Source: Oxyruncus cristatus (taxonomy: Eukaryota > Chordata > Aves > Passeriformes > Cotingidae). From it: a stretch of DNA of 64,000 nucleotides. A program made the position numbers and the translations under genes. This document shows positions 50,229 through 62,714 of this stretch, piece after piece. The stretch's first letter is position 1; each line of letters begins with the position of its first letter. The stretch covers positions 827,441-891,440 of the forward strand of contig VXAY01012532.1 of assembly GCA_013399855.1 (NCBI GenBank), given 5' to 3'. The notes beneath the pieces are model-generated. The model was given only the letters and a program-made list of their open reading frames with translations, was not told the origin of the DNA and did not search any database.

Positions 50229-53069
50229 CAAACTGTGAGAAAGTAACGGTCTAAAGTGAAGGAAAACTCCAGCTACATTACAATCTACAAAAGTTAAAAA
50301 TCCTAAAAATACTAAGGCATCACTGTGCAGAAGCTAAGTGAATCTGAATCCATGTTTTAATAATTTATTTTCTTTTTAGAGACACCTCTGCTCTTTCTGA
50401 CTTTGGCAAAGAACATACTTTACAATTCATTTATCATTATTCTTAATCTGACTTCATTGACTGAATACTAAAAAAATGGTAATTTTTTGATATTTGTATT
50501 TTACACTTTGTGGGATGTGTAATTCCTTTCCAATCACTTTAGGCATCAGAATCTTCTCTGATTATGATCACAGCTTGTTCACTATGATAAAACTTAGGGT
50601 GGTTAGAAACATTATTAATGAAAGGATATTAGGTCTTCTTAACATAAGAGTTAGCAACAGAAAAATCAAAATAACTTGCTCTTACCAGGGATTCTGTTAT
50701 GAACTATAACTACTTCAACCCCATTAGAACAATTTTCAGCACTAGTGTACTCTATTTTTATAAAAACAACAATTGCTTATGTCAAAATTAATGTAATAAA
50801 ATTTTGCGTATTTATGAACCTCTATGTTTGGTCCTCTCTTTTACTGAGCTGAAGACAATATCAACTTTTTTTTTTTATCAATGTATCATTTTTGTTCTGC
50901 AGAACTGAAATTCTTTTTTATTGTAACAAAGAACAGAGAAAAACTCAGAAATGTAGTTCTGTTACAGGATGCTCTTTCTTTAACACTGTCCATCACTTGT
51001 ACTTCAGAAATAATTGAGAATATTTTGCTAAGATATTTTAAGAGGCTCTTATATTTGACCAACTGTAAACCTTTTCTTAAACAGCTACCTTATTTTTCAT
51101 TTAATCCCTAAGCCTTTTTTTCTGTAATGTACAAATGTGCTTTCACTTACATTGGAATGAAAGGAGGCAGACATTTGTATTTACAGAATTATAACATTTG
51201 AAAAAAAACAAATTTAAATAAAACCAGTAAAGCTGGCTTGCTTTTTTTGTTTGATTGCTTTTTGTTATTTTAGTATAGTACTATTAGGCTTTGTAATTTC
51301 CACAGAGAGGCCACCCTAACCAGCTGTTATTTGAGTGTATTGGTTTAGCTAAATTAAACATACATATATGACCACCATATTTTCAGTTCCTAGCTTCAAG
51401 TGGTCCTTGTGTCAAGAATATACTCAAATATTTCACTTTCTTGCCCTTTATTCTTTTAGTAAGCTCAGCCCCTTATAAAAGGGAAGCAGATCAGGCCTTG
51501 TAATTGTCTTAAGCTGTCTTAAGAGCAGCAAACAGAATGGAAAGTGATATCAGGAACTTGTTCTGTCTTAACATCGTAGGATCACTTCAGGTAAATGAAA
51601 AAGTTTTCCACTAGAAAAAGGCTAGGTGCAACAAAGCTCAGTAGTCTAAACATAGAGCTTATTAAATGGATGAATGGGATTGCCCTATACAGCTGTTGGC
51701 TGTGCTGAGGAGAACTCTCTCCACTCCAGCTCACCCACATCTCAGGAGGACATCCTCTCTGTGTAAATCTCCCCTTTTCCACTTTGGCAGCCCCAACGTT
51801 CTCCTTTTAATCTCTGTGATACTGTTCTAAATTTGGAGCAACTTGCCTTGCAACTGATTCTACCGTGCCACTACTGAGGACTAATTTTTTTCTTACTTTA
51901 TCATAAAACTGTGTCTGCCCTATGTAGTGTCTGACTTGTATCTCTCCTCAGCTCATGCATCATCTGCATTTGGTAACAAATATCTTCTAATCACACAGAT
52001 AAAACAATCACAGATAGGGAAATAAAAACCAATCAAACAAACAAAAAGATCAAGGAAAAAAATCCCTAAAAGATTATGGAATTGTTTAAATGTCAGAGGG
52101 ATGTATATGTTAACAGTACGTTGACTCATTCTTAAACCTGGTTCAGATAAAATTTCCCAAACACAGAGTATCTAATGTAATATGCACCAGATGTAGAAGG
52201 CCACAGCCCTCCCAGGTCTACACATACTGGTTAACGCAATTTCATCAATATACTGTCATCGTATATGGTCTGGATCATAATCCACAGTAGAACTTGATGC
52301 AACAACACCCCGAAGAACAGTATGATCATTCTTTCTTGCTGCAGGTGTTGCAGACCTAATCACACAGTCATACCCATGCCAAAATTGAAGAAATATGTAA
52401 GGTTTGATATGGTTTAATTTGGATATGAGGGATACCCTACACTGATAAGGAAACCAGGAAAATTGAATTCCTTATGATGAAAATATCAGAAACTTTCCAG
52501 AAGAGTCTACTTCACTAGAAGTTTCTTCAATATGCTCTACAATTTGGAGCCAAGAATTGCCTTCTGGAAGAACACTGTATTTACCATTGATAATAAAGAT
52601 GGACCAAATCCCTAACATAGGGGCAACTCTGAAGTTTAAAATTCAATGCAATAAACAGATTTTTTTCAGTTAACTAATTTCTTATGCATCCTTGAGAGTA
52701 ATTCTTTAGTAGGAAATGGAAATGTCCATAAATTGGATTGCTAGGGATGATTATGAATATCTAATATTTCTAAATGTTAAATTATCGAAAGAGCTCTGTA
52801 GCATCAAGGCCAACATTGGACTTTGTCATATCAAACCCCTATTAATCTAAGTACTAACCAACAGCCAAGAAGTTACTTGTATCTGCTTGAATCTAGAAGG
52901 GAAAAGCTGGGACAGCCCTGGGCACAGTCACAGCTGCAATGTCAGAGACAAGCACTGAGGAGTGCCAGTTGTCTGCAGCTGGAGGAGGCAAACCATGCCT
53001 TCCACCAGACAAATCTAATGGAATCATAGTGATTTTATTCTTGCACATGTGTGGAGATAGCTTCTGGAG
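50229..53069. other. Single-copy AT-rich sequence
   Basis: No supported gene or repeat family. A TATAAAAG motif at 51474-51482 stands alone without other promoter evidence. Confidence 0.5.
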
Positions 53070-53668
53070 AATCATAGAATGGTTAGGTTGGAAGGGACCT
53101 TCAAGATAATTTAGTTACAACCCCACTGCCATGGGCAGGGAACCTTTTACTAGACCAGGTTGCTTAGAGCCCCACCCAGCTTGGTCTTGCACATATCCCA
53201 GGATGAGGAGTCCACAACCTTTCTGGGCAACCTGCTCCAATGTTTCAACTCCCTCACAGTGAGGAATTTCTTCTAAACCTACCCACTTTCAATTTAAGTG
53301 CATTCTCCCGTGAACTGTCAGTACATGGGCTTGTAAAAAGTCCTACTCCATCTCTCTGGCAGGCCCCCTTTAGGTACCGGAAGTTGCTATAAGGTCTTCC
53401 CAGAGCCTTCTCTTCCCCTGGCTGAACAACATGAATTTTCTCAGCCTGTCTTCATGAGAGAGTTATTCCAGCCCTGTGATCAACTTACCAGCTCTCCTCT
53501 GGACTCTTTCCAACATGTCTTTCTTTTGTTGGGAGCCCAGACCTCAACACAGTACTTCAGATGAGGTCTCATGAGGTCAGATTATAGGGCAAGAATCATT
53601 TCCCTTGGCCTGCTAGTTACTCCTCTTTTGATGCCACATAGGACGTGGTTGGCTTTCTGGGCAAAAGC
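53070..53668 (-). mobile_element. CR1 LINE fragment, minus strand
   Basis: The low-coordinate end AATCATAGAATGGTTAGG is the reverse complement of a CR1 tail, followed by GTTGGAAGGGACCTTCAAGA. The rest is ORF2 C-terminal sequence with many stops. 5' truncated at about 53668. Confidence 0.93.
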
Positions 53669-55169
53669 TAGGAATAAGTACCTCCAAATAAACTCAGGCA
53701 ACCCTTTGTCATTTTCCAACTAAAAATACATGTAAAATGTAATTCAGAAAAGATCTGTTTTGGAATACTATAATGAACAGTTTTGCTGAAGCACTGCAAA
53801 TGTCTGTACATTAATGTCTTGCCAGTAATAAGACTTTTTTCCGTGGTCACTAACAGAGCCATCTGGTTTAACGGTCTTACTGCATGTCTGTTTAGACACA
53901 ATTTCATTTCTAACCTTCTGGTGAACTTAATAGAAAGACACAATTGGCTGGTTTTAATTTACATTCTAAACACACTACATGACAATTGAAAAGGAGAAGT
54001 TGTTTCAATCCTGACTTATAACTAACATAAATATCTGCAAAATGTATGCATGTGTCTAATTTTCCATGCAATTGGCTTTGATTGATAAATACATACATGT
54101 ACAAAATGTCAATGTATATATTAAAAATAGATTATATACCACTTTTTAAATTATTTAACAATAAAAATATTCTTATTACAATACAAAAAGCTCGTGTCAA
54201 GGCATTCGCATTTCTCTGTGGGATATTTCTCATGTATTGTACCATGGCAATGAACCTTTAAGGAATTCTGTAAGTAAATGTGGCAAGAACATTGATTGTG
54301 AATTTATTTTTCTTATAATTTGTGTATGTTTTCTTTCTCCTTAGAACTTCTGCCCTTGTTAGATGAGGGATTTGAACAATTCTTTTTACAATTATGCCAC
54401 AGATTCTGAGGTCAAAAGTTTCCAAAGTTTCTGTGTAGAAATAGACAGGAAAGAACGGCAACTGTATCAAAAAAACATAGAGAAAGTTTCATGGCCACAT
54501 AAAAGAAAAGTTTGGGAGTGCATACCACTTTGCTGTGAGAACTAAACTGTGCCCCAGTTACATATAATGTTAAATGGTAATTACAGAAGATGCAAAATGA
54601 GCTTCAAATGATACTTATAATCTGAATTTTTTTCTTTTTTCCCTAAACTCTATTTAATAAATCATGTAAAATAATGATTTATTTTTAATTTTTATAATAT
54701 GATCAAGAAAAAAACCCTAGATAGATAAAATAAAAGATAGCATCTGCCAACTGTGTAACCATAACAACTAAACCCACATGTAAAATGGCTTTCTCATTGC
54801 TAAATTTTCATTAGAAAGAAAGCTATTAGCTGTTTTTAACTTACAGGTCCAGAGGAAGTGAGATAAAACAGAAAATTAGTACAGATTTATGTTGTTTCAC
54901 TAAATGTTCTTCCAATGTTACCCACTCTGGTATAAAGTGGAATGTCACTAAAACACATGTAATAGGGAGCAGATAACAGAGACTTCTTTCAGAGTCCATG
55001 ATTCAGCCCAACAACATTTGCATAGATCAGAGAAAAGTGGAGGTATGGGAAAATATATGTTAATACGTAGAGTAGATACTGTGATGAGGAAGACCTCTGG
55101 AAATGTTTTGAGAATCTGGAAGTCCTTTGAGTTTGGGAAAAGACTTCAGGTACACCCAAGTATCAGGTA
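53669..55169. other. Single-copy AT-rich sequence
   Basis: Nothing recognisable; open frames are short and without domains. Confidence 0.55.
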
Positions 55170-56064
55170 GTGTAACTGGATCACAACAACCTCATGCAGC
55201 ACTACAGGCTTGGGGAAGAGGTGCTGGAAAGCTGCCTGGGAGAAAAGGACCTGGGTGTGTCAGTAGTATGCCCAGGTGGCCAAGAAGACCAATGGCATTC
55301 TGGCCTGTATCAGGAATAGTGTGGCCAGCAGGACCAGGGAAGTGATCATAATCCTGCTCTCAGTATTGGTGAGATTGAGGTCCTGGAGTGAGTCCAGAGA
55401 AGGGCAACAGAGCTGAGGAAGAGTCTGAAACACAAGTCTTATGAGGAGTGGTTGAGGGAGCTAGGGCTGTTTAGCCTGGAGAAAAAGAGAGTGAGACCTT
55501 TTCCCCCTCTACAGCTGCCTGAAAGCAGCTTGTAGCCACATGGGGGTTGGCCTCTTCTCACAGGCAACTAGCAATAGGTCAAGAGGTAATGGCCTGAAGC
55601 TGCACCAGGGCAGGTTTAGATTGGANGGAAGAGTCTGAAACACAAGTCTTATGAGGAGTGGTTGAGGGAGCTAGGGCTGTTTAGCCTGGAGAAAAAGAGA
55701 GTGAGACCTTTTCTCCCTCTACAGCTGCCTGAAAGCAGCTTGTAGCCACATGGGGGTTGGCCTCTTCTCACAGGCAACTAGCAATAGGTCAAGAGGTAAT
55801 GGCCTGAAGCTGCACCAGGGCAGGTTTAGATTGGATATTAGGGGAACTTCTTCACCAAAATGGTTGTCCAGCAGTGGAACAGGCTGTCCAGCAGTGGAAC
55901 AGGCTGTCCAGGGAAGTGGTGGAATCACCATCCCTGGAAGTGTTCAAAAAAATGTGTAGATGTGGCAGCTGGGGACATGGTTTAGTGGTGAACTTGATAG
56001 TGTTCAGTTCGTGGTTGGAGCAGATGATCCTAGAGGTTTTTTCAAACCTACACCATTCTATGAT
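55170..56064 (+). mobile_element. CR1 LINE fragment with internal deletions and duplication
   Basis: CR1 ORF2 C-terminal region and 3' end, ending CCATTCTATGAT. Compared with the better copy at 7315-7966 it lacks sequence near 55265 and again near 55375 (the segment encoding [10 protein letters not shown]). It also carries a 209-bp duplication around a single N (separate entry) and a 20-bp tandem (TCCAGCAGTGGAACAGGCTG twice, about 55868-55907). Confidence 0.93.
55417..55835 (+). repeat. 209-bp direct duplication around one N
   Basis: 55417-55625 and 55627-55835 are the same 209 bases apart from one difference (C at 55504, T at 55714), separated by a lone N at 55626. Both copies begin GGAAGAGTCTGAAACACAAG and end GGTTTAGATTGGA. 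Identical end-to-end overlap at a placeholder base is the signature of two contigs joined without merging their overlap. Confidence 0.95.
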
Positions 56065-57637
56065 ATCAGTATTAAAGTAGACACTTATTTTATATTGCCA
56101 GTCTAAATAACTTGTTCATGTAGTGGTAATTCTCAGAAGACTCACTTATTCTGAGCCTGGGTTTAGACTTTGAAGATTCTTGACAAGATTCTATTGTCAG
56201 ATTTAATGTGAAATGAAAAACATATTAAAATATGGAAAAAATAATAATAAAGCTAACAGTGAGTATACATCAGAATAAATTTGATTATAGTTTGACCATT
56301 TATGGCAGATTTGCAGCAGGTATAAATAAGCAAGGTTTCATGGAATTAAGAGAGTTACGCACACAAAATCAATATGCCAGATGTCTATGTTTTCATATAG
56401 GTTTGTGATACATTTAGGATTAAATCATAACATCTTACCACCTCTTTGCAGAGATATATTCTGGATAGTTGTAGAGATTTGATTCAGTGGCATTAACCCT
56501 GCAGTGAATGAGAAAGAAATAAGGCAGGGGGCAGGGGAAACATGGTTTAATATAAATACCCATCTGCAAAAAGGAGATGTTGAGAAATCATGCCAAATTA
56601 TGATCATTTTACTCTAATGAGAAATAATTAATGCACAGAAACAAATAAAAAACATCTGGCAAGATTCACATACTTTGCCAGACCATATCCAATTTGCTTG
56701 GATGAAATGGCAGAGGCATGTCCAGCTTCAAGTGAACAAAGCCAGTGCACATGAAATTCTGGAATTTGAGGCCAATGCTCAGTGCATGTAACTACTCCTT
56801 CAAAAATTCTTTATTTGAAAATATAGTCTCTTCTGCTGCACAGAAGTTACATTCATATAAAGAATATGTTTATACAAATAGCTATGCATCAGAGTTAGTA
56901 ATAGGAAGAGGTCTGTGTAACTAAATCCAGATGAATCTCACAAGTATCAGCCATTGATTTACACTGTTCAACAATACCACTGCTCCCATATAAAACAAGA
57001 CATTGATGGAATTCCACCTGGAGACAGGTGAAGAAATCAGGCATGGTAATAAAAGAGAAAATTCAGGGAATATAAAGTTAACCTCATTTATTCTGTATAT
57101 TTTTCTTAGTTTTATTTATCTGAAAATAATCCTCCTAATTACTATTTCTTTTACATCATATTAGTGAACAAAGCACCAATATCAAATTTCATCATAGCAT
57201 AAACTAACTCATGTCTGGGATTTTATTTTTAATTTTTTAATTTCAACATTTATTTAACAGTAATTTTCTAGAGCAGAAACTGAGTCACAAAGTTGTGTTT
57301 CTGTATCAGTTCTGTCATACTCCAAAGTCTGCTTTAAGCCAGATCTGCATATTGCCACCATAAGGAATGGAACATACCTGAATAGCACATCCTTTTAAAG
57401 GGACAAATCAAAACACCATAGACAGAAATATTTGCTACACACATGCTGGAATTAAGAGTGATTGTGAGTTACCCGAGAGCCATCATTAAGAGGGATATGC
57501 ATGCATTCAGTGTTTTTTCCTTGTAGTTCAGAGACTCAGTTGAAAAGACTAAGATTAAAATTAGCAGCATCAGGTTAATGATGATCAAGACTGTAAAAGT
57601 AATGAGCACACTATATTCTTTACTTGTAACAGATGGT
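56065..57637. other. Single-copy AT-rich sequence
   Basis: No recognisable gene or repeat. Confidence 0.55.
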
Positions 57638-58460
57638 TGTTATGATCCAGTTAGTAAAATGCCTCCGCCCAAATTCAGGTACAAATGAGACCAAATGCCA
57701 GAGTTAATGGTATGGGTTTTATTTAATGGTTAATGTGAGACAGAGAAAGGAGATAGAAAAAACAGGGTAAAAGGGGGGAGTTAGGGTGGGGTGGGTAGAA
57801 GAAAGGGAGTGATGAGAGAGATTAAAAAAGTATCACCACTCCATGTAACCCAGCAGCATCCCATCAGTCTAGTTCTTCTGATCTTCTTGGTGGTGAGGGT
57901 TTCAAACAAAGCATGGAGTTCAATGGATTGATATACGTTCAGGAGATGCCAGGCACCTCTCCTGGGGGTGGGGGGAAAGCTTTACAGCCTCTTTCAACAG
58001 GCTCTGGGTTTGTTGCCTCACTTGGATCGTGTGGAGTCCTCTGGTGGCAGAAGGCCTCAGGAGAAGGTTGGGGGAACCTTTGGGGGTCTTTGATGGTTTA
58101 CGATCCCTGCTCAGCGGCCTCTCATGTGAATGTCCCATGTGTACGTGGTCGTCCCAGAACGAGGGAGGAAGGGGGGGGGGGTTACTCCTTCAGTTTGGTG
58201 TGGAGAGATTTCACCATCGCACACCCAAAACCCTTCTCCACCACCCCCTGAGCCCACCTAGGGCTGCCTCTTAACATAGATACATTCATCTTTCATGAGC
58301 CTTGTTTACTTCTCCTCAGACTTGAGATGATTAGACAATAGTCTTATCTGAAGTCCACAATCACAGTCCAAATTCCAGTCAGGTTTCGGTGGTCACAGAC
58401 AAAAAGTCTATGATTTTGACAGTGTTTAAAACATTACCAACATTTCGGTCCCCCACGACG
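57638..58460 (-). mobile_element. ERV LTR, type B copy 2
   Basis: Minus-strand LTR related to 8037-9017. On its own strand it opens near TCGTGGGGGACCGAAATG, contains GGCAGCCCTAGGTGGGCTCA and a C-rich run (the G run near 58171-58180 on plus), then ATGGGATGC...GAGTGGTG, a pyrimidine tract, AAATAAAACCC (poly(A) signal about 57715-57724), and ends GGATCATAACA. The start base pair is not a clean TG and no target duplication is evident. The 112-codon plus frame at 57913-58251 is not a gene. Confidence 0.78.
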
Positions 58461-58513
58461 GTATATGAAAAATATCATATAATTTAACTTACATAAGTTA
58501 GATGCATTTGGCC
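58461..58513. other. 53-base spacer between two LTRs
   Basis: AT-rich sequence separating the type B and type C LTRs. It belongs to neither by the edges I could fix. Confidence 0.5.
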
Positions 58514-58523
58514 GACTATAGGA

Positions 58524-58624
58524 TGTGTAGGGTTTCTTCTGTCCCAGCCCTGTAGATGTGAGGTTGTTGCAGTTCCTTGTCCCCCCAACCAGGCAATAGG
58601 GAGCCTGAGCACAGTTTCTTTCTT

Positions 58625-58655
<31 letters not shown>

Positions 58656-58864
58656 GAGAATTGTAAAAAGTAGGATTTAATAAGAGAAGAACATATTATG
58701 ATGATGAAGCCACAGACTCAGACAGATACAGCTACTCAACAACCAACAACTGCTTATATGTGGCCATGGAATTCTATTATCTTTCCTTCTGACTTCCCAC
58801 CATTGTTCCACCTAAGGCTTGCTTGAGTCATCATTTTCTCTGTCTTCAAGCTGTCTCCTACACA
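58524..58864 (-). mobile_element. Small ERV LTR, type C, with inverted flanks
   Basis: 341 bases opening TGTGTAGG and closing CCTACACA on either strand. On the minus strand it has a TATA box (CATATAAGC, about 58752-58760), the poly(A) signal ATTAAA at 58676-58681, a (TG)n(AG)n tract and a GC-richer U5. The terminal inverted repeat continues 10 bases into the flanks, giving an 18-bp perfect inverted repeat (58514-58531 and 58857-58874). The flanks contain CTATAG on both sides, a possible 6-bp target duplication set off by two bases. Confidence 0.65.
58621..58657. repeat. (CT)n(AC)n microsatellite
   Basis: TCTTTCTCTCTCTCTC followed by about ten AC units, inside the type C LTR downstream of its poly(A) signal. 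Confidence 0.9.
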
Positions 58865-58874
58865 TCCTATAGTC

Positions 58875-59921
58875 ATCTACTGCTTCTCATTGTCCCTCTG
58901 ATCCCTGCCATATCTTTGTGCAATTTGCTTAACCTTTATTCAAATAACATAATATCTGATTTTAGTTTACAAAATTAGCATTATTTTCAATAACTGTTTC
59001 GAGCTAACATGCTTGAGATGATACAATAGCACAAAATCAGCTAATGAAAATTTGACTACAAGTCTGGTATACTCCATTTGGTGCTTCAGAGTTCCTTACC
59101 AAATAAGCAAGTCATGGTATTTCTACTTCACTAAAAGATATACAACCTTCCAGGAAACAGTACAAGCTCCCATGAAAAACCCATGTTAGGTAAAGAATTA
59201 TGTCTTGGACTTATATTTTGAAACATCACAGAAATTAGGATGTATCTTAGTGTTTATTTATGAAAAGAAAGACTGGCTTTTTTTTTTTTTTAATTGAAAT
59301 TTGACTTAGTCACTGACCTAATTGAAGCAACAGCAACCTTAGTGATTTGCAGGACTATTTAAATGATTCTTCTTAAGAAGGAAATTACAGGATATATATG
59401 AGAAATAATGTTTGTAATTCAAAACATAATTGAAGGTCAAGCCTTATGAAAGAGCTCACAGCCATTGCCCATATGAAATTTTGCTGACAGCACAATTCTT
59501 TCTGTCTATTCTTTCCTTTGACAGAGCCTTTATAGCCCCACTCCATCCACAGTTCTCATCTTTCTTTTTCCCTCAACCTAACTCTAGCCTTAAATAAAGG
59601 CTGAGCCTTACACAAGGACCCCTACCCTCCCTAACTTGGTTTAAACTTCTCACAGTGAAATTCCCCTGAATCCCGTATTTTTTTTTGGCAGCTGCTTTCC
59701 AGTCATACTCCAACTGCATCATTAGCCTGCTTCTTTCTTCCTTTCTGCCTTTATTTCTCCCTTCCTTCCTTGCTTTCTTTATTTCTATCTACCCTAATCT
59801 TATCCTAAATAGGAGAACAAGCTTTACAATGTAGCTGTAATCAAAATGTAATAATGTGATTTCATTTAGGAACCAGAAAGTCTCTATTTTAAAAGTTAGC
59901 CCTCAAAGTTTCCCCAGAACA
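58875..59921. other. Single-copy sequence with a pyrimidine tract
   Basis: Nothing coding. A C/T-rich tract lies at about 59725-59790, and a 13-base T run near 59279-59291. Confidence 0.5.
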
Positions 59922-60270
59922 GGATCACAGATCTAGTCCAAGCTCTCAGCTAGGGCAGGTTGCTTATGGCTCTAGTCATTTGAGTTGAATAACTTCAGAG
60001 ATGGAGTTTTCATGGGCACTCTGGGCAATCGGTTTGACTGCCCTTACAGGAAATAGGTTACTGGCTATATTCAAACAGAACCTCCTGTGTGCCAATTTGC
60101 ACCCGTTGCCTCTTGTCCCGTCAGTGAGCACTGGTGAGAAGAGTCTAGTTCCCTCTTCTTCAGTCACTCCATCAGGTACTTATAAACATTCAAGAGAATC
60201 CCCCTGAGCTTTCTCTTCTCCACGTAGAACAGGCCCCTCTTCCTCAGCATCAGCTCATATAAGATGTTTC
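59922..60270 (-). mobile_element. Old CR1 fragment, minus strand
   Basis: A diverged CR1 ORF2 C-terminal piece. On plus the hallmarks are GCACTCTGGGCAATC (CR1 ...CTCTGGGCAACCTG), TTGCACCCGTTGCCTCTTGT and GAGCTTTCTCTTCTCCA. Diverged, with both ends missing. Confidence 0.8.
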
Positions 60271-61447
60271 ACTCACAGGACTACTCACATGTATTTTGAC
60301 ACATAAAATAATAACAGTGCAGAGCTAAATAGCAGAAAAATAGCAAATATTTGTGATGTTCAGACAGTGCAGGATTTTCCTAACAGTATAAACTGGGCAC
60401 AGGCCTCTCATGGAGAAGTCCGAGAGAACAAATGGCAGTCACTGGGATATGCTAACGCCTGAAGATTCCATAATAAACAACAGTTATTTTCACTGGAAGC
60501 AGCAAAGAACCATGTGACAAAAACGAGGTCCATTTGAACTGTTAAACCATGTCCGTGCAAAGCCAGAACCAGTTTGTTCTGACTTCAGATTCAAAGATAT
60601 TAGAAACACTTCATTAATGTTCTATGAATTCAGAAGAAAAAGGTTTTTCATAATCTTATACATAAGTCACACAGATACTCAGTGAGTCTAAGGTTCTAGG
60701 AGATAAAAATTACCTGAAAACCAATAAACAAATAGATGTTTAGCATTTGGCGTATGTTGTATACATATGGCTACACAGAGTGAAAGGCAACATGAGGATC
60801 AAGCCTCAATCTATAAACAAAAGATACTATTTTACCATATCCTTGTTCTCTACCTTAGCCTACCCACAAGCATTATTTCAGGGGAAGAAAAAAAAAAGAA
60901 AGGAGGCAGTTATGTTTTATCTTCCATCAGAGACATAATGACTCAGAACTTTTTCAGTTAATGTTTCAGACTGAATTACAGCCTGAAGCTTTATGAGATT
61001 TTAATTACAGGTTATTCATAAAGATTGCACTTAAGGAAGCAAAAATAATGATAATTTTAAAAAAGCATCTCATTTAATGTATTTTAAATGCCTAGTTTTG
61101 TTGAGAACTACAAATGGTTTTGGTTTCAATTCTTAACACCAAGCTTTCTTTAGGAGACTGAAACCTAGTATTTGAGATTTCAGTCACATCATCCATCTTT
61201 AAAGTAAGATTAGTTATAAAACCATGTTGTTTATTCTAATTTTTGAAAATTATACAAATATTTAGCCATTTATTGTACTCATCTTTTTTTTTTCTGTCAT
61301 TTATAAAAAATGTCCTGGTTATTAAACGCTTTCACAAAAAGTACCTTTGAAGTTATTATCTCCATGACATCTTAAAGCTAGGAAAGTCTGTCACAGTTTT
61401 CTGAGGATTAAGAATGTAGTAATTTAATCCCTGGAAATGTTCAACAG
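60271..61447. other. Single-copy AT-rich sequence
   Basis: Nothing recognisable. Confidence 0.55.
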
Positions 61448-61858
61448 TGAGCCCTGGCAGCCCAGACACCAAACCACATCCTAGGGTACATCACACTGCA
61501 TGACTAGCAGGGCAAAAGAAATTATTCTCCCATTGTACTCAGTGATTGTGCAGCCTCACCTTGAGCACTGTGTGCAGTTCTGGGACCCTCCACCTGAGAA
61601 GGATTAAAGGTCCTCAAATGTATCCAGAAGAAGGCATGGGGGGGGGGCATGGGACAAACTGGCTGAGATGAATGTTCTGTGAGGAGGAGCTGAGGACTTT
61701 GGGTTTGCCTAGTTTGGAGAAAAGGAGGGGTCACCTCATTGCTCTCTCCATCTTCCCAAGGAGGGGAAGTGGAACAGGAAGTGCTGGTCTGTTCTCCCTG
61801 GTATTCGGTGATGGGAATGCACTGAATTGTAGTTTTGCCTGGGCTTCATGGCCTTAGA
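61448..61858 (+). mobile_element. Old CR1 fragment, plus strand
   Basis: ORF2 C-terminal CR1 text, diverged. TGTACTCAGTGATTGTGCAG and CCTTGAGCACTGTGTGCAGT correspond to the [13 protein letters not shown] region, and GGTTTGCCTAGTTTGGAGAA to GLFSLEKRR. The 3' end is missing. A 9-base G run near 61638 is an internal oddity. Confidence 0.85.
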
Positions 61859-62714
61859 AAACAACTTGGCAGCTGACTGCTCATTGCAATGACACTACAT
61901 CAGTCCCAGTCACTTACGATCCTGATGCTGAGTTTTGGGGTTGGTGTTTTTTTTGCCTTTCCACTTCTCCTGAACTAAAAAGCTGTAAAATATTAGCCCA
62001 TATTCTCGTATTTTTTCCAGAAATTCAACCTTGTCAGGTAAACAGAATAAGACATTTCTTAATGACTAGCTGAAGTAAAGTAAAAAGAAACTCAAAATCA
62101 GATCTATGAAGAGAAAGTTTTAAACAACTCACTTAAAAGCCTCCTATCAGCTTTACACAAAGTACAAAACAGGGATAAACAGCAATTCAGTTCTAGAGCA
62201 ACTCAGCCAGAACACAGCAGGCAACAAGTAAATTGAATAATCTATTTTACTGTTATTTTACTATAGGTATATGCTTTCAAATCATAAGGATAAGAAATTC
62301 AAGTAGCAGTTGCATTAAAGAAGTCAAATAAAGGTCAGGATTGTAAATTTTTTGCTCAATCATAATAAAGGAGAAGCACACAGAGATGGAATCTGATAAT
62401 GGGTCAAAGACATAAATGGGAATAAGGGTTATGGCCTAAAGAATGAGGAGGAAAACAATTATAATTATTGAGAGTACAGTTAGACAACTTGTTTTTTATT
62501 TTTGTAAAGCATGTTTGGCTAAGCTTCTTTGGGGAAAAGAAAAAGAAAAGGATAAGGAAATAAAAGTTACTTATTAGCTAATCAGTTTCTTAGAGGAAAA
62601 CACAAAAGAATTAGACCAGAAAGGCTTCAGAACTGGTAAATTTCAGCCCTTCTTTCTATCTGTTGCCTGTTTCATTAAATATCTAATTTACTCTTGAAAA
62701 CGTACTTCTAAACA
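61859..62714. other. Single-copy AT-rich sequence
   Basis: Nothing recognisable. Confidence 0.5.

Noticed and set aside
51474..51482. TATAAAAG as a promoter
   Set aside because: No accompanying coding sequence, LTR layout or other promoter evidence; such strings are common in AT-rich DNA.
57913..58274. Plus-strand frames with Gly-rich product
   Set aside because: Antisense to the type B LTR and created by G runs; no domain.
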